Positions 34,060 to 45,180 of a DNA stretch of 64,000 bases are shown here, one piece after another. Made by a program: the position numbers and the translations under genes. The stretch comes from Ctena decussata. Lineage: Eukaryota > Mollusca > Bivalvia > Lucinida > Lucinidae. Location of the stretch: assembly GCA_963989385.1 (NCBI GenBank), contig OZ022508.1, forward strand, positions 54,847,087-54,911,086. The letters are read 5' to 3'. How positions within the stretch are numbered: position 1 is the stretch's first letter; the number at the start of each line of letters is the position of its first letter. The notes beneath the pieces were generated by a model, which made no database searches, was not told where the DNA came from, and saw only the letters and a list, made by a program, of their open reading frames with translations.

Positions 34060-35072
34060 GGACTCTTGAAAAGCCAACATCTGCAAATGAAAATATATTT
34101 TTATTTCATTTTCCTCTGCAGAAACATGAAGGTTCTACAATGTTGCTGGAATATCCTCATCTAAATATGCTGAGTCACCTTTGTAGTCCCTTTTATTTAG
34201 CAGTGTACCAAAGGTTCTGCCAACAAAATTCTAAATGGTGGAATCTCTTTTTCTAACAAATTTCTTCATATTTGATGATGCAAAGAAGCACAGTCATACA
34301 GTTTTCATAATTCTGAAAACTGGTGTCATATACCTAACTGCTGAAAGCATACTTACACCAAGTTTTTGGACTTATAAAATACATACCCCGTACTGTATGA
34401 ATCTTTATAAAAGCTTATGTCCATCATGAATTTTGTTTTTAAATTTCATTTTGGTGAATAATTTTAGGCTGGGTATAAATTTGAAATGAAGCTAATGAGC
34501 TGGAGTTACCAAACAATTCAGATGTGTCACACAGAATCCCGCTATACCCTCGAGTAACCATAATGGTTTTCATAAAGCTTCATTAGAATTCTCCTCGTCT
34601 CTCTGTGATGGCTATTAAATTCTGACAACTCCGTAAATACTTCTTAACGCATTTGAACAGTGTCATCATCTCTCTCGTTCCCACGGAAACAGACGTCTGC
34701 CAATCAAACAATTCTCCATTTGTGTGACAAATAACCTAGAGGATTTTACATGTTAGCGACCAATTAAACCCCAATTAACAATTTAAAGGCATTATCTTTT
34801 TCTTGGTTTCGAGGATCTAGAATCACAGGGAAAATGTCGTCTGCATTTTGAACAAAAATTTTGAAGCCCATACAATACTTGTTGAGCAGGATTCTGTTTG
34901 TTTGGCATCGAAAAAATCGATAAAGCTCAATCACATTAATCGCATGTAAGAACCCCGCATTTACCGTAAAATACTCGGACATTCCAATTGTTCTTATTAT
35001 ATGGACCTACTGTATCCCTCTTCAAATATAGATGAGTCTGTTTGCGCTATGTGGGAATGAAATGTACTATTG
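34060..35072. other. intronic unique sequence, possible conserved element
   Basis: 34590-34780 has balanced composition with homeodomain-like words (ccaattaaaccccaattaac at 34760) and no similarity to the repeat families. The rest is AT-rich. Confidence 0.35.
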
Positions 35073-35139
35073 GCAAAAAGTGCATATCCTGATCAGACTG
35101 TTCCTTAGGAGCAGTGTGATCTGGACTTGCACTTTTTGC
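35073..35139. repeat. short hairpin, family D
   Basis: ggcaaaaagtgcatatcctg atcagactgttcct / aggagcagtgtgatc tggacttgcactttttgc. Confidence 0.75.
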
Positions 35140-35265
35140 TCGCAGATGCAGTCCGAAAATCTACGATAAACGTAGTAAGAAGAAGGCATAATTCTCGCAA
35201 CAAAGCTTACTCTTATGTCTTCTAGTAAAACATTTTAATGGATACAAACAATTCCTGAGCAAACA

Positions 35266-35585
35266 GAGAATATCTTCAACAGACATCACCTCTTCAACCT
35301 ATTTATCCTCACCCTTTACGCGCCCAAAAAGCAGACGACAATATTTACATCTGCAAAATTTCAGAAAATATTCCATTCAGCATATGTCATATTAAGATTT
35401 CAAAGAAATAGAGAATATTTTCTAGACACATCACCTTTTCAACCTATTTATCCTAACCCTTAAAGTACCGAAAAAAGCAGATGACAAAATTTAGGTCTGC
35501 AAACATTTTTAACAAATATTTCGTTCAAGATATTACATACTGAGAATTCAAAGACTAGAAGGTAAACAGTGTAGACCCAGAACAG
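35266..35585. repeat. tandemly duplicated piggyBac-like half elements
   Basis: Two copies, about 144 bp apart, of the segment carrying tcaacctatttatcc, accctt, then the left half of family B (aaagcagacgacaatattta / aaagcagatgacaaaattta). Flanks are duplicated with the MITE halves, so a segment duplication followed an insertion. Right halves are missing. Confidence 0.7.
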
Positions 35586-36213
35586 ATTCCAATCTGAGCA
35601 GTATTTCACTGTCTGCCATTGAAATGCAGTAAGATTACTCTGCAAACATTTGGTATAAAATTGATTCTTGACAGAGTTCAAGGATGGGAGCCAGTCTATC
35701 TGATACAGCAAGTGGGCTTGTCCAAACTCAAAGGTGGGCGAGTTCACTAGAGAAATTAGTATGGTTATAGATGACGTATCCCAATCATTATAGGTACCAC
35801 CATCATCATGTATGCTGGGATATTATTTTCATTTTCTTTCTTTATGCTTACACCGGCAAGATGACCATCCACAATACTAAAGCTCTCCACTAATGCACCA
35901 ATGGACCAATATATTAAGTGTAATTTATTTCTTTTCTTTGTTGAACAAAGAAAATAATAAACCTATAGAAGTCGAGATGCTGTTTTTGCAAAACCAACTC
36001 ATAATTTCTCCGAAACAGGAAAACTACATTTGTGATGTGATTCAGTCGGGCGACCACCATTGTGCGACCAGCTTCCAAGAATTCCATTAATTTTCACCAA
36101 GGCGGGGGTCACCATATCTGGTGGCCTGTGATAAATTAACTTCCTCCACTGGCCGTTCGTGTGACCTTGGGGTTAGATTATATTAGCGCACACAGCCGAG
36201 ATTAGCATGTCCT
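35586..36213. other. intronic unique sequence, possible conserved element
   Basis: 36010-36200 (gattcagtcgggcgaccacc, ggcgggggtcaccatatctg) is richer in G/C than its surroundings and resembles no repeat in the window. Confidence 0.35.
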
Positions 36214-36403
36214 GAGCTCCAGATAAGGTCCGATTTTGACAATAATTCACATATAATTTTTTTGCCTCTCCATTCAAACATAGGTTGAGACCCCTCATCA
36301 GAACTGCGTCACTGAGGCAGTTCTAATGAGGGGTCACAACGTATGTTTCCTTATGAAGTATGAAGAGAAATTTTCCTCAAAACTCATCATTATCTGGATC
36401 TCT
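36214..36403. mobile_element. palindromic MITE, family C, copy C8
   Basis: gagctccagataaggtccga ... cattatctggatctc; central stem gacccctcatcagaactgcg / gaggcagttctaatgaggggtc. Confidence 0.75.
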
Positions 36404-37336
36404 GAGGTATTTGCATACCACACTTGTTCTCAGATTCTAAACACTTGTAAAATTAATTTGGCTTCTGGACAAGACTCAACCCTGATTGCCAAGGCTTCCA
36501 AAACCACACAGAACTACAGAAACAACAAACAAAATTTACAGTAAACATCACGTCATAGAATTTACTGGCCTTGTCTTCCCTGGTCAAATACTGAGTCAGC
36601 ATTTAAAGTGCCAAAACCAGAAATTTTTTAATTGCAACTGAACCGCCTTATTTGGATCTACACTGTTTGTCATCTCAATATGATATAGCTTAAACATTTT
36701 CTTTTGAATTTTTCAGGCGCAAAATGTATTTTTCTAGTATATCCTACTTTATCTTCATGTCCGATTTATGTCCAAGCCAAATTTCATTGTGTGCTTAGCA
36801 GATCTTAAGTGCCCTTAAAATAGATAGTGTAACATACAGTTTCTTAGTTTTCTTTCAAAACTTTAATTCATCCAAGATCATCTTCAAATAATTTTACTTT
36901 TAAGGTTTATAAACTCTGTTTATCAACTTCAAAAATAGAGGACTTTTTTCTCTGTTTGGCCAACAAAATTCCCCACTGTAAGTGAAAAAGCAAGGCAATG
37001 ACATGTTTTCTACACATTTCAAAGTTTTGAATAGCATAACCTCTCCGAGGTTGTTAAGGACAGTGAAGACACTCTTCTACCAAACATAGAAAACATGTCA
37101 AAAAAAGTTTTGAATAAATAAAGCTGTTATCTAAAATTTGCAGAGGGATTTAAACATTTATACACCACATTATTTCTGAACTCAGACACAGCTCTTTTAA
37201 TTGCAATTTTCTGTGTGAATTTTATCTATTTTTTTCTTTCAATAAAAAAGCAACAATGCTTCAATTTAACACAATGAAGCTTCAAAATAATGTACCAAGA
37301 AAGAAATGTCTACCTGCTAAACCTATCAACAAGACA
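36404..37336. other. intronic AT-rich sequence with a family B fragment
   Basis: 36600-36720 (catttaaagtgccaaaacc, ggatctacactgtttgtc, cttttgaatttttcaggcg) is a right-half relic of family B. Remaining DNA is unique. Confidence 0.45.
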
Positions 37337-37344
37337 CAAATCAT

Positions 37345-38245
37345 TAGAGCTGCAACGATACACCAGAAGCGTATTGCGATATATTGCAATATAGGGTAAG
37401 TGTATTGCAATAATATCACAATATATTGCTTCAAAAGTAAACATATATTTATAAGTAAGAAATCTGAGATTACTCTGCTGTTTTTATTTTTCAACTTTAA
37501 AAATCTACAAGTAGAAAAGAAAGAACATATAGATTGAAAGCACTTTTCTTCTAAAAACTGAAAAGAAAGTACTAGATTGAAAACTTGAAATCAGTTTTCC
37601 ACAGGTAAAAGTGGTCCCAGACGCTATTCTTCGCCTTTTTATTTGGCACATTAAGGAACTCTTTGCCTTTTCGACCCAATCGAAGCACCTCTCGGTCGAT
37701 TCCTTGAATCAGACCTCGGATGTATTGTCGGCAGAGAAACATGTTGCAAAAATGCAACATTTTGTTCGCCGGAATAAGTATACGCCGAAGACGTAGCACT
37801 CTATGTCTACGAACGATAGTTAATTCTCAACCTGCAGCCTTTTCAGCTATTTAATGCTTTGCTGTTGTCAAAACAAAATAGTCAATTATTGATACCGAGA
37901 CAGAAAGTACATTTGTTTCTTTTCATTTTATTTTTTACTCGGCGCGACAGTGCGGCCATCTTTGTTTATGTCTCTGTTCCGAACAACAGTCGTGTGACGT
38001 AAGTACATGCAGTCCCATGTCATACATCCGAGGTTGATTCACGGAGCTGGCCGAGCAGTGTTTCGATTGCTTTTCGGCCATGTTTGGGAGGTGATTGTTT
38101 GCTAGTTACGCGTTATTGAAGCATCCCAAATCTGAGCGGGCTGCCCGACTGAAAACCGGTCCATTTGCATTTCGTATCGCGATATGATATCGGCTGTGGT
38201 CTGTACTGCAATATACCGGTATACCGGTTTATTGTTGCAGCTCTA
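37345..38245. mobile_element. hAT-type DNA transposon, 901 bp, 8-bp target duplication
   Basis: Inverted ends TAGAGCTGCAAC and gttgcagctcta, with CAAATCAT at 37337-37344 and 38246-38253. Ends of the form AGAGCTGCAACGAT and an 8-bp duplication are standard for animal hAT elements. Subterminal inverted words (gcgatata, aatataccggtata) lie near both ends. It is too short for a full transposase but may retain a piece of its 5' coding region on the minus strand. Confidence 0.92.
37572..37799 (-). pseudogene. possible hAT transposase N-terminal relic (BED-finger start)
   Basis: The 75-codon frame inside the hAT element ends with PNKKAKNSVWDHFYLWKTD. The NSVWDHF part resembles the first half of a BED zinc finger, which sits near the N-terminus of many hAT transposases. 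The zinc-binding Cys/His residues that should follow are absent before the stop. No DDE catalytic region is present, so it cannot be an active transposase. The match rests on a short motif and is tentative. Confidence 0.35.
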
Positions 38246-38253
38246 CAAATCAT

Positions 38254-39292
38254 GAGCTTATATTTAAGCAGAAAATAACCAGAGTGTGTTATAAACCATG
38301 ACAAATCTGAAACATGAACAATTTTTAATGACAATCCACCAGAAGTCAAAATAAAGGAAGATTAGAGTATTTGTTTTTATTTGGCAATAAGATTAAAAGG
38401 GGGGCCTTCCAACCTTCTTAATTTATCCCAAATTAGTAAATAAGTTTAGTCTCATTCTGCTATAAGATAGGGTTTCCAATCCAAAACAACCCTGTTTTAT
38501 AACCGAGGAAATGTATGCTGTAGGGCCAGGTAAAGAACAATGCATGTTACACAAGAAAGTTGAACCTTTATGTGCAACTCTTACAATTTCATTTCAGTTT
38601 CAGCATTAACTGCAGCAAGGCAACCTGATAGCCAGTATCAAATGGTAGTTGCGGATACTGCTTTTGCACTCTACACTGAAACATATCAGTTTACCATGGG
38701 TGTTCTGCAAGGTGTGTCTCTGATGCCATTGTTGTATGGATGGGGTCAGTGAAATTTGGTATCACAGCTCTCAAGTTGATTGGTATCAAATCCAATAATC
38801 TGTGAACATCTGTTGAACTTGCTACCTGAATTCATAACTGCACATGATATTCTGCTTTGTATTTCTCTAACTTATGGGGTTCATTTCAGTTATGAACCAT
38901 AATATGCACTGCTGTTTTGTATTTCATACATATTTTTCTTCATGTATATTAATTTTTTCTTCATCTTTTCCCCCAAACTTGCTGCTCAACACATATTTTT
39001 ACAGGTGTACTATTCCTGTATCAACCAAAACTTAAAAGTAGCACCTAATTTTTCCCAGCTGTTCTCACCTGCAGCTTGCTGATGAAACTATGTAGGAAGG
39101 CTGGGATTTACCCGTCTTATTTCTATCATTATTTAAATATTACTCATCCACACATTTACAAAACAAATAGTGGGAAATTCTGCAATATCTAACATGTTTG
39201 TTTGTTCTATTTATCTTTTGTATGTGTTCTTTGTCTATTTTTTCATGCCTCGGTACAATATGCAACATATAAATTCAAAACAAGAAAAACAT
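38254..39292. other. intronic unique sequence
   Basis: No repeat family or domain recognised; the 60-codon plus frame near 38570 has no motif. Confidence 0.45.
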
Positions 39293-39399
39293 ACAAGAGG
39301 TCCATGATGGACCTAAATCGCTCACCTGAGTTATGATGAAATAACATGGAAGATCATCTTTTTGATGAAGGTTCAATTGGAGCAGTTTTGCACTTTCTA

Positions 39400-40640
39400 A
39401 TCTATATTCTGACAAAGTTTCATTTAGATTGGATCAAAACTGTGTCTTCTAGAGTGTACACAATGTTCTTCTAAGATCTGACCACAATGTTCTTAAGATC
39501 TGACCAGGCAATCTAGTTTTTGATCAGACATTATTCAGTTTCAAACTTGGCCTATATTTCATGAAGATACACATTCTGACAGTTTCATGAAGATTCAATG
39601 CACAATAAACACAGAATTGTGTACACAAAGTTTTTCTATGATTTGACCTAGTGACCCACCGGAGTTTTTGACCCGGTAGTTTTTGACCGGACAATACCCA
39701 GTTCCAATCTTGGCCTAGATTTCATTAAGATAATCATTCTGACAAAGTTTCAAGAATACTGAACCAAAACTGTGCCCTCTAGAGTATACACAATGTTTTT
39801 CTAAGGTTTGACCTACTGACCTAGTTTTTGATCCAACATGACCCAGTTGCACCCTTGGTCTAAATTTGTTGAAGATAAACATTTTGACAAAGTTTCATGA
39901 AGATTGGAACAAATTGTGCCCTCTAGAGCATTCACATGGTTTTTCTAAGATCTGACCTAGTGACCTAGTTTTTCATGGTCCAGTTTCAAATTTGGTCTAG
40001 ATTACATAAAAATAAGCATTCTGACAAAGTTTCAAGAATATTGAATCATAACTGTGCCCTCCAGAGTGTACACATGGTTTTTCTAAGATTTGACCTAGTG
40101 ACCTAGTTTTGACCCTACTTGACCCAGTTTCAAACTTGCTCTAGATTTCATTAAGATAAACATTCTGACAAAGTTTCATGAAGATTGGATCATAACTGTG
40201 CCCTCTAGAGTGTACACAAGGTTTTTCTAAGATTTGACCTAGTGACCTAGTTTTTGACCCCACATAACCCAGTTTCAAACTTGGTCTAGATTTCATTCAG
40301 ATAAACATTCTGACAAAGTTTCATGATGATTGGGTCAAAACTGTGCCTTCTAGAGTGTACACAAGGTTTTTCTAAGATTTGACCTAGTGACCTAGTTTTT
40401 GACCCCACATGACCCAGTTTCAAACTTGGTCTAGATTTCATTCAGATATACATTCTGACAAAGTTTCATGATTATTGGGTCAAAATTGTGCCTTCTAGAG
40501 TGTACACAAGGTTTTTCTAAGATTTGACCTAGTGACCTAGTTTTTGACCCCACATGACCCAGTTTCAAACTTGGTCTAGATATCATTAAGATAAACATTC
40601 TGACAAAGTTTCATGAAGATTGGGTCAAAACTGTGGCCTC
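39400..40640. repeat. 145-bp tandem repeat array inside H1
   Basis: Each unit reads in order: gacctagtgacctagttttt, gacccagtttcaaacttgg, acattctgacaaagtttcat, gatcaaaactgtgccctcta, gtgtacacaaggtttttc. The same unit is found in H3 (47572-49290). First units are more diverged than the last. Confidence 0.92.
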
Positions 40641-41113
40641 TGTGTCATTCTAAGATTTATTTCTATTTTTAGCTCTGGCGGCCATTTTGTTGAACCGAGA
40701 GAAACCGTTTTAGCAATTTTGGTTTAAAGCCATGAGTCAAACATTTCTGTGAAATTATTTTGAAATCGAGCCATTGGCTTCAGAGGAGATGTCATTTAAA
40801 GGTTTTCTATTTTTAGATTTCTATTTTTAGCTCTGGCGGCCATTTTGTTCAGCGGAGTGGAACCGTTTTAGCAATTTTGGTTCAGGGCCATGAGTCAAAC
40901 ATTTCTGTGAAATATTTTTGAAATCGAGCCACTGGCTTCAGAGGAGATGTCGATTAAAGGTTTTTCTATTTTTAGCTCTGGCGGCCATTTTGTTCAGCGG
41001 AGCGGAACCATTTTAGCAATTTTGGTTCAGGGCTATAACAGAAACATTTGTGTGAAATTATTTTGAAATTGGCCTACTGGTCTAGGAGGAGATGTCGTTT
41101 GAAGAAATTGTTG

Positions 41114-41160
41114 ACGACGGACAGACGGACGGACGGACGGACGGACGGACGGACGACGGA
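41114..41160. repeat. ACGG microsatellite in H1
   Basis: (GGAC)n of about 45 bp ending in gacgacgga, directly before the 3' hairpin of the element. Confidence 0.95.
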
Positions 41161-41213
41161 CAAATATCGATCACAAAAGCTCACCTTGAGCACTTCGTGC
41201 TCAGGTGAGCTAA

Positions 41214-41836
41214 AAAATCATAAAATTTTCTTTAAACAGAATTTTCTGGGTGTTTTGTAGTTCTGAAGTGTGAAAAAAGCCCTTTCATTTAATTTAAATG
41301 TGCAGTATAGTTATTTGCCTTTGAAATTCTGAATATCAAATACAAAGACAAACTGGGCCAAATTTTAAATTCAAAGTACCTGTGAAGACCCTAAATTTTG
41401 GGACAGAAAAGCCTGCATATACAGTGCGTGCCCTGCTCAGACTGTTCCCATAGAAGCAGTCTGATCCGGTTCTACATTGTTTGCCATGTCTCCCACGATT
41501 CTTACAGATCACCAGAAAATTAAATCAGCTTATTCAAATTTAGGGACATGATAATTACAATTAGTCAGGCTGTCCCGAAATTTAGGCCAATTACGGTACA
41601 CCTTTTGGGGACAATAAAACCATTTTCCATTTAATATTTGACATTAAATTGGGGGACAGATGTATTGCCTTGTAGTGGGAACAATAAACGAAAGACAGCT
41701 TTCACTGAGTAACGAGGACAACCGTCACACAAAGATGGAGTGAAGGTGTCTACACATGATATGAGCAGGTTGACTCTTGCGATCTCTCTACCAAACATTT
41801 TAAACATGGGAGATTTATCATAAGTAGTAAGTTTAT
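41214..41836. other. intronic sequence with a D hairpin
   Basis: 41421-41485 (acagtgcgtgccctgctcag actgttcc / gaagcagtctgatccgg ttctacattgttt) is a family D hairpin. The remainder is unique. Confidence 0.5.
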
Positions 41837-42003
41837 CACAAGGTATAAACCAGTCCGCCAATTTTCCCTTCCTGCAGAGACTGTCCATCATATTTGGCTT
41901 CTGCCGAGATTGTCCACGATCTCTTGCTTCCTGCAGGGACTACTGTCCTCGAAAAATGGCTTCCTGCCGAGACTGTCCGTGTGACTCTGCTTCCAGCCAA
42001 GGA
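41837..42003. mobile_element. single arm of palindromic family E
   Basis: cacaaggtataaaccagtcc gccaattttcccttcctgc and following ~40-bp repeats match the left arm of 15088-15389 up to its centre (gactctgcttcc), then stop. Confidence 0.8.
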
Positions 42004-42008
42004 CAGAT

Positions 42009-42084
42009 TTCCCCCTATGTGAATCAATCTCAGGACCGCTAGATCAGCAGACCAACACTAACCCACTGAGACACCGGGGCTCCA
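42009..42084 (-). mobile_element. SINE head fragment (tRNA-like)
   Basis: On the minus strand ggagccccggtgtctcagtg ... ctgctgatctagcggtcctg corresponds to the tRNA-like head of the SINE at 44972-45167. Body and tail are missing. Confidence 0.65.
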
Positions 42085-43080
42085 TCTTTATGAGAAAATC
42101 CACATGCTAATGCACTTATGAATATAACAAGTCATCTATTTGCAACAGTAAATCAAGCAACCATTGGAATACTGCCTTCAGACCACTGCCCCCTTCCCCC
42201 CATTGGTTTCTGCTGCACTTTTTCTTTTTTTTGGTGGTGGTGGGGTGGAGTAGGGGGGTGGGGGGTGGGGAAACCTATTTTTTTGTGTGTGTTTTGTTTG
42301 CATGTATGGCAGTAATTTTCCTCTCCCATAAACAAACAATATCACACAAAGTCTGATTAAATAATGTAAAAAATCTTGCAACAGAATAATGTCAAAGACT
42401 ATCAGTGTCCAACCCTTTAAAAAAATATTGCCTGCAGACCATTTTTTTTTTTTGCACTTATTTGATTCTTGGCCAATAAACAAAGGCATTAAACCATCAT
42501 TAATCCTTTTTTTTTCTTGAACCTGATTTCGTTTTCATCTATCATTCTTTTATGACAGGCACACATCAAATTAATCGTGATTTCCCAGCAGCCATAGCTG
42601 ACTGATCACACACATTTTTTATACCACTACACTCTCTCTCCCTGCGACTATTTAATGCCTGACAGAGCACACGACAATGAAGATTGTGTCTTAAATTACT
42701 GCCACGCGACAGTACAATAGCTGGAGGGGAGTGGGTGCAGGTAGCACAGCTGACAAATATGATACATCACCGTGACAACGTACCCTAGAATATAAATAGA
42801 CTTAAGGTGACAAATTCGAAACACTGGGCACCTTTAGTGTGTGAAATACAATGAACACCAAAAGGCATTCATCCAAGTAGGTTTTGGATTAAAATTTTGA
42901 GTTTGAAGTCCCTTCAGCAGTACTGCAGTTTGAAAGCCCACAGATACAGAGTAAGCCACAGTGTATGTACAGGTTTATTTACATATAAGTACTAAATTAT
43001 ATATGAACTTACATATAGGTATTATTAAAATATATCTGTTAAACATTTCTGTCTTTTTTTCTTCTTTAAATTCATTTACA
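42085..43080. other. intronic sequence with a G-rich tract
   Basis: 42230-42271 is a G-rich run (ggtggtggtggggtggag, then several runs of four or more G) with quadruplex-forming potential on the plus strand. The sequence 42540-42780 is complex and non-repetitive. No gene seen. Confidence 0.5.
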
Positions 43081-44049
43081 GGGGAATGATTCACACGGAA
43101 TTACTAAGCAATTACACGACCTTGTTTATGACGATTTTTCCCTTGTTATCGTCCTGTAAACCAAAGCTCTAAATTACATAAAATTCCACTTTATTTCTCC
43201 CTCATTCTAAGTGCTGACGTTTCGACCATACATAAATAGAAAAGCTGCGCACTTAGCGAGGCATGGCACACGCCTAGTGAAATTAATCTGATCAAATTTT
43301 TAGAAGAGTCACGGGAAGAAGTTCCGTGTTCACCATAACCACTAGCAAAGACCCGGACAAGACTATAAAATGGGAGGCAGGGACTGACCAAATCCCTACC
43401 TCCCATTTGTAAATAATGTCTTAGCATGCTAACGTAACAGTCAAGGAAAAGCTGTGTAAACCAAGTGACTGATAAATGTCTTTGTCAATTGTGCCTTTCT
43501 TCTGTGACATCTCTTAATTTGAACCATGTACGTCTCTTATCGTAGCAATTTTCCATTATGTATGAAAGCTAACCTCCCATTAAGCTCCGAGTTGCCACTG
43601 GGTAAAACAGCGTGTAGTTGAACAACTAAATCAGCCACGCTCAGAGGCTTGGCTAAAATGTAGTCAATGCCTCCACGACCATTGTGACTAACCACAGCAT
43701 TTGTCAAAGCCATTTTTTTTTTTTTCCTAAAAAAAGGAACTTCGGGAATATGGAATCGAAGGTCATGTAAAAGAAATGTTGATACGCTTTATCAAGTTAG
43801 TGATTTATTCCAAAATTAAATGTTAAACCTCACATGAAATGCCCTGAAAACATATGTTGTGGCTTAACGATATATGACGATAAATGTATAAAATTGAGTT
43901 TTACAACCCCTTCAACAGAATTTGTCATATTGAGAACATTTCCTTATTTGAACTCCCATGAAAATATACCTTATTCACCTCATCTGAACTGACTTGTGAC
44001 AGCCTGTATAGCCCCTTGATTTTGGCAGGAATTTACATCCCAAAGCTGG
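43081..44049. other. complex unique intronic sequence, candidate conserved element
   Basis: 43085-43440 and 43560-43710 have balanced composition (gccacgctcagaggcttggc, gcatggcacacgcctagtg) and match no repeat family. Minus frame of 78 codons lacks a domain. Confidence 0.35.
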
Positions 44050-44165
44050 CTGGATATACCTGGTATTTTACATCCTTTTTATCAGTATTTCAGTCATATC
44101 AGACTGACTGAAAATGTGATAATGAATGGTTGTGAGCAATGGACCCCAAGTTAAGGTTAAAGAAA
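44050..44165 (-). mobile_element. SINE fragment (central domain)
   Basis: tggtattttacatccttttt atcagtatttcagtcatatcag matches the central domain of the SINE at 44972-45167; ends are eroded. Confidence 0.6.
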
Positions 44166-44958
44166 ATTTCACCACTAGATCAGGCCAGTGCTTACACCAA
44201 ATTTGAACTGACTCATCAAGGCCTGTAAGGACAATGGATTTTGACTGAAATTCACACCCCTACCAACTACAATGCCCATATACATGTACTACCCTTACTA
44301 ACTCCACCAGATGGCATGCCCCACAAAACATGCAACACAAAGCACCATTATCTTCTCCCAGAAGCTTTCAACTTGATGCCATAAAACAGTTAACCTGGCA
44401 CAGGAACCTTTCAGGTGTGTTTCAGTGCAGGTTGAGATCTCAATTATTCAGACGTTTCATCAAGCTTTAATGATTTCTGCCGGAGCACGAGTAAAAAGTC
44501 CTTAGCGCCGATGCCGACAACTAAGTCACAGAGCAGTCTCTGACTCATTGTAGTTTGAGGTGAGTCTTCGCTGCTTGCCTGTGGATTCCTGACAGCTGTT
44601 TTTGCAAACAGCAAAATCTCAGACAAGGCTGCACATCCGTGCAGCCTAGTCCGTGCCTTTGCTTTTTGCATAAGCGCTATGGACTTTTTATCTGTGTCGT
44701 GGATTGCGTTTTATTGTTAAAGCAGGTAACACAGAGAGAATACAACTTCACCTTATTAGCTACGTTCATCTTTTGTATTTTTTTCTTTTTGTCTTTTTTC
44801 CGACATGATCTCTCACACACTTATCGTAAATATCGTAAAACGTGTGACAGAAATGATGGCGCAAACATAATGGACCATCTAAGACTGATCTAAGAGTTGT
44901 TTGATTTTGTTCATGACTATAATTTGTAAACAACATTACAGGTTAAACGTAGAAATGT
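44166..44958. other. complex unique intronic sequence, candidate conserved element
   Basis: 44440-44700 stands out: moderate GC, several small stems (gctgcacatccgtgcagc; agctgtttttgcaaacagc) and an open minus frame of 75 codons. It resembles no repeat here. A minus-strand exon, a structured RNA or an enhancer are all possible; I cannot choose. Confidence 0.35.
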
Positions 44959-44971
44959 TTCACTTGCTCTT

Positions 44972-45167
44972 GGATGGATGACATGTAATTTTACGTCCTT
45001 TTTAACAGTATTGCAGCCATATCAGGACAATGTGTGGGTCACAATGAAAGGCTGTGTGCAGTGGAACCCTGTTTATGATTGAAAAGATTCCCACCTCCAA
45101 TGGGTCTCAAACCCTGGACTGCTAGATCAGCAGGCCAGCACTTAACCTACTGAGCTACCAGGGCTCC
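44972..45167 (-). mobile_element. tRNA-derived SINE, full length, 13-bp target duplication
   Basis: Minus-strand order: tRNA-like head (ggagccctggtagctcagta, box B gggtttgagaccc), linker, central domain (tgtcctgatatggctgcaat on minus), and a (CATCC)-type tail. TTCACTTGCTCTT flanks it at 44959-44971 and 45168-45180. The head has proper box A and box B for RNA polymerase III. Related pieces: 27867, 42009, 44050, 46247. Confidence 0.92.
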
Positions 45168-45180
45168 TTCACTTGCTCTT

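Larger units (their letters stand above)
39293..41213 (+). mobile_element. pearl/Helitron-like non-autonomous element H1
   Basis: Starts acaagaggtccatgatggac, an immediate hairpin followed by ctaaatcgctcacctgag, and ends at the hairpin gagcacttcgtgctc followed by aggtgagctaa. A hairpin just before CTAA recalls Helitron 3' ends (CTRR). Between them are about nine 145-bp repeats (gacctagtgacctagttttt at 40236, 40381, 40526), then three ~150-bp repeats of a second type (agctctggcggccattttgt at 40672, 40831, 40976), then an ACGG array. No Rep/helicase coding. This layout matches the 'pearl' group of bivalve elements as I know it. Confidence 0.8.

Noticed and set aside
39400..40640. CRISPR-like array (regular 145-bp spacing)
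   Set aside because: Whole units are repeated without unique spacers, and the genome is eukaryotic; it is a tandem repeat inside a pearl-like element.
41048..41260. 70-codon plus frame with RRTDGRTDGR
   Set aside because: Translation of an ACGG microsatellite and the 3' hairpin of element H1; the same peptide type recurs at 49305 and 50930.
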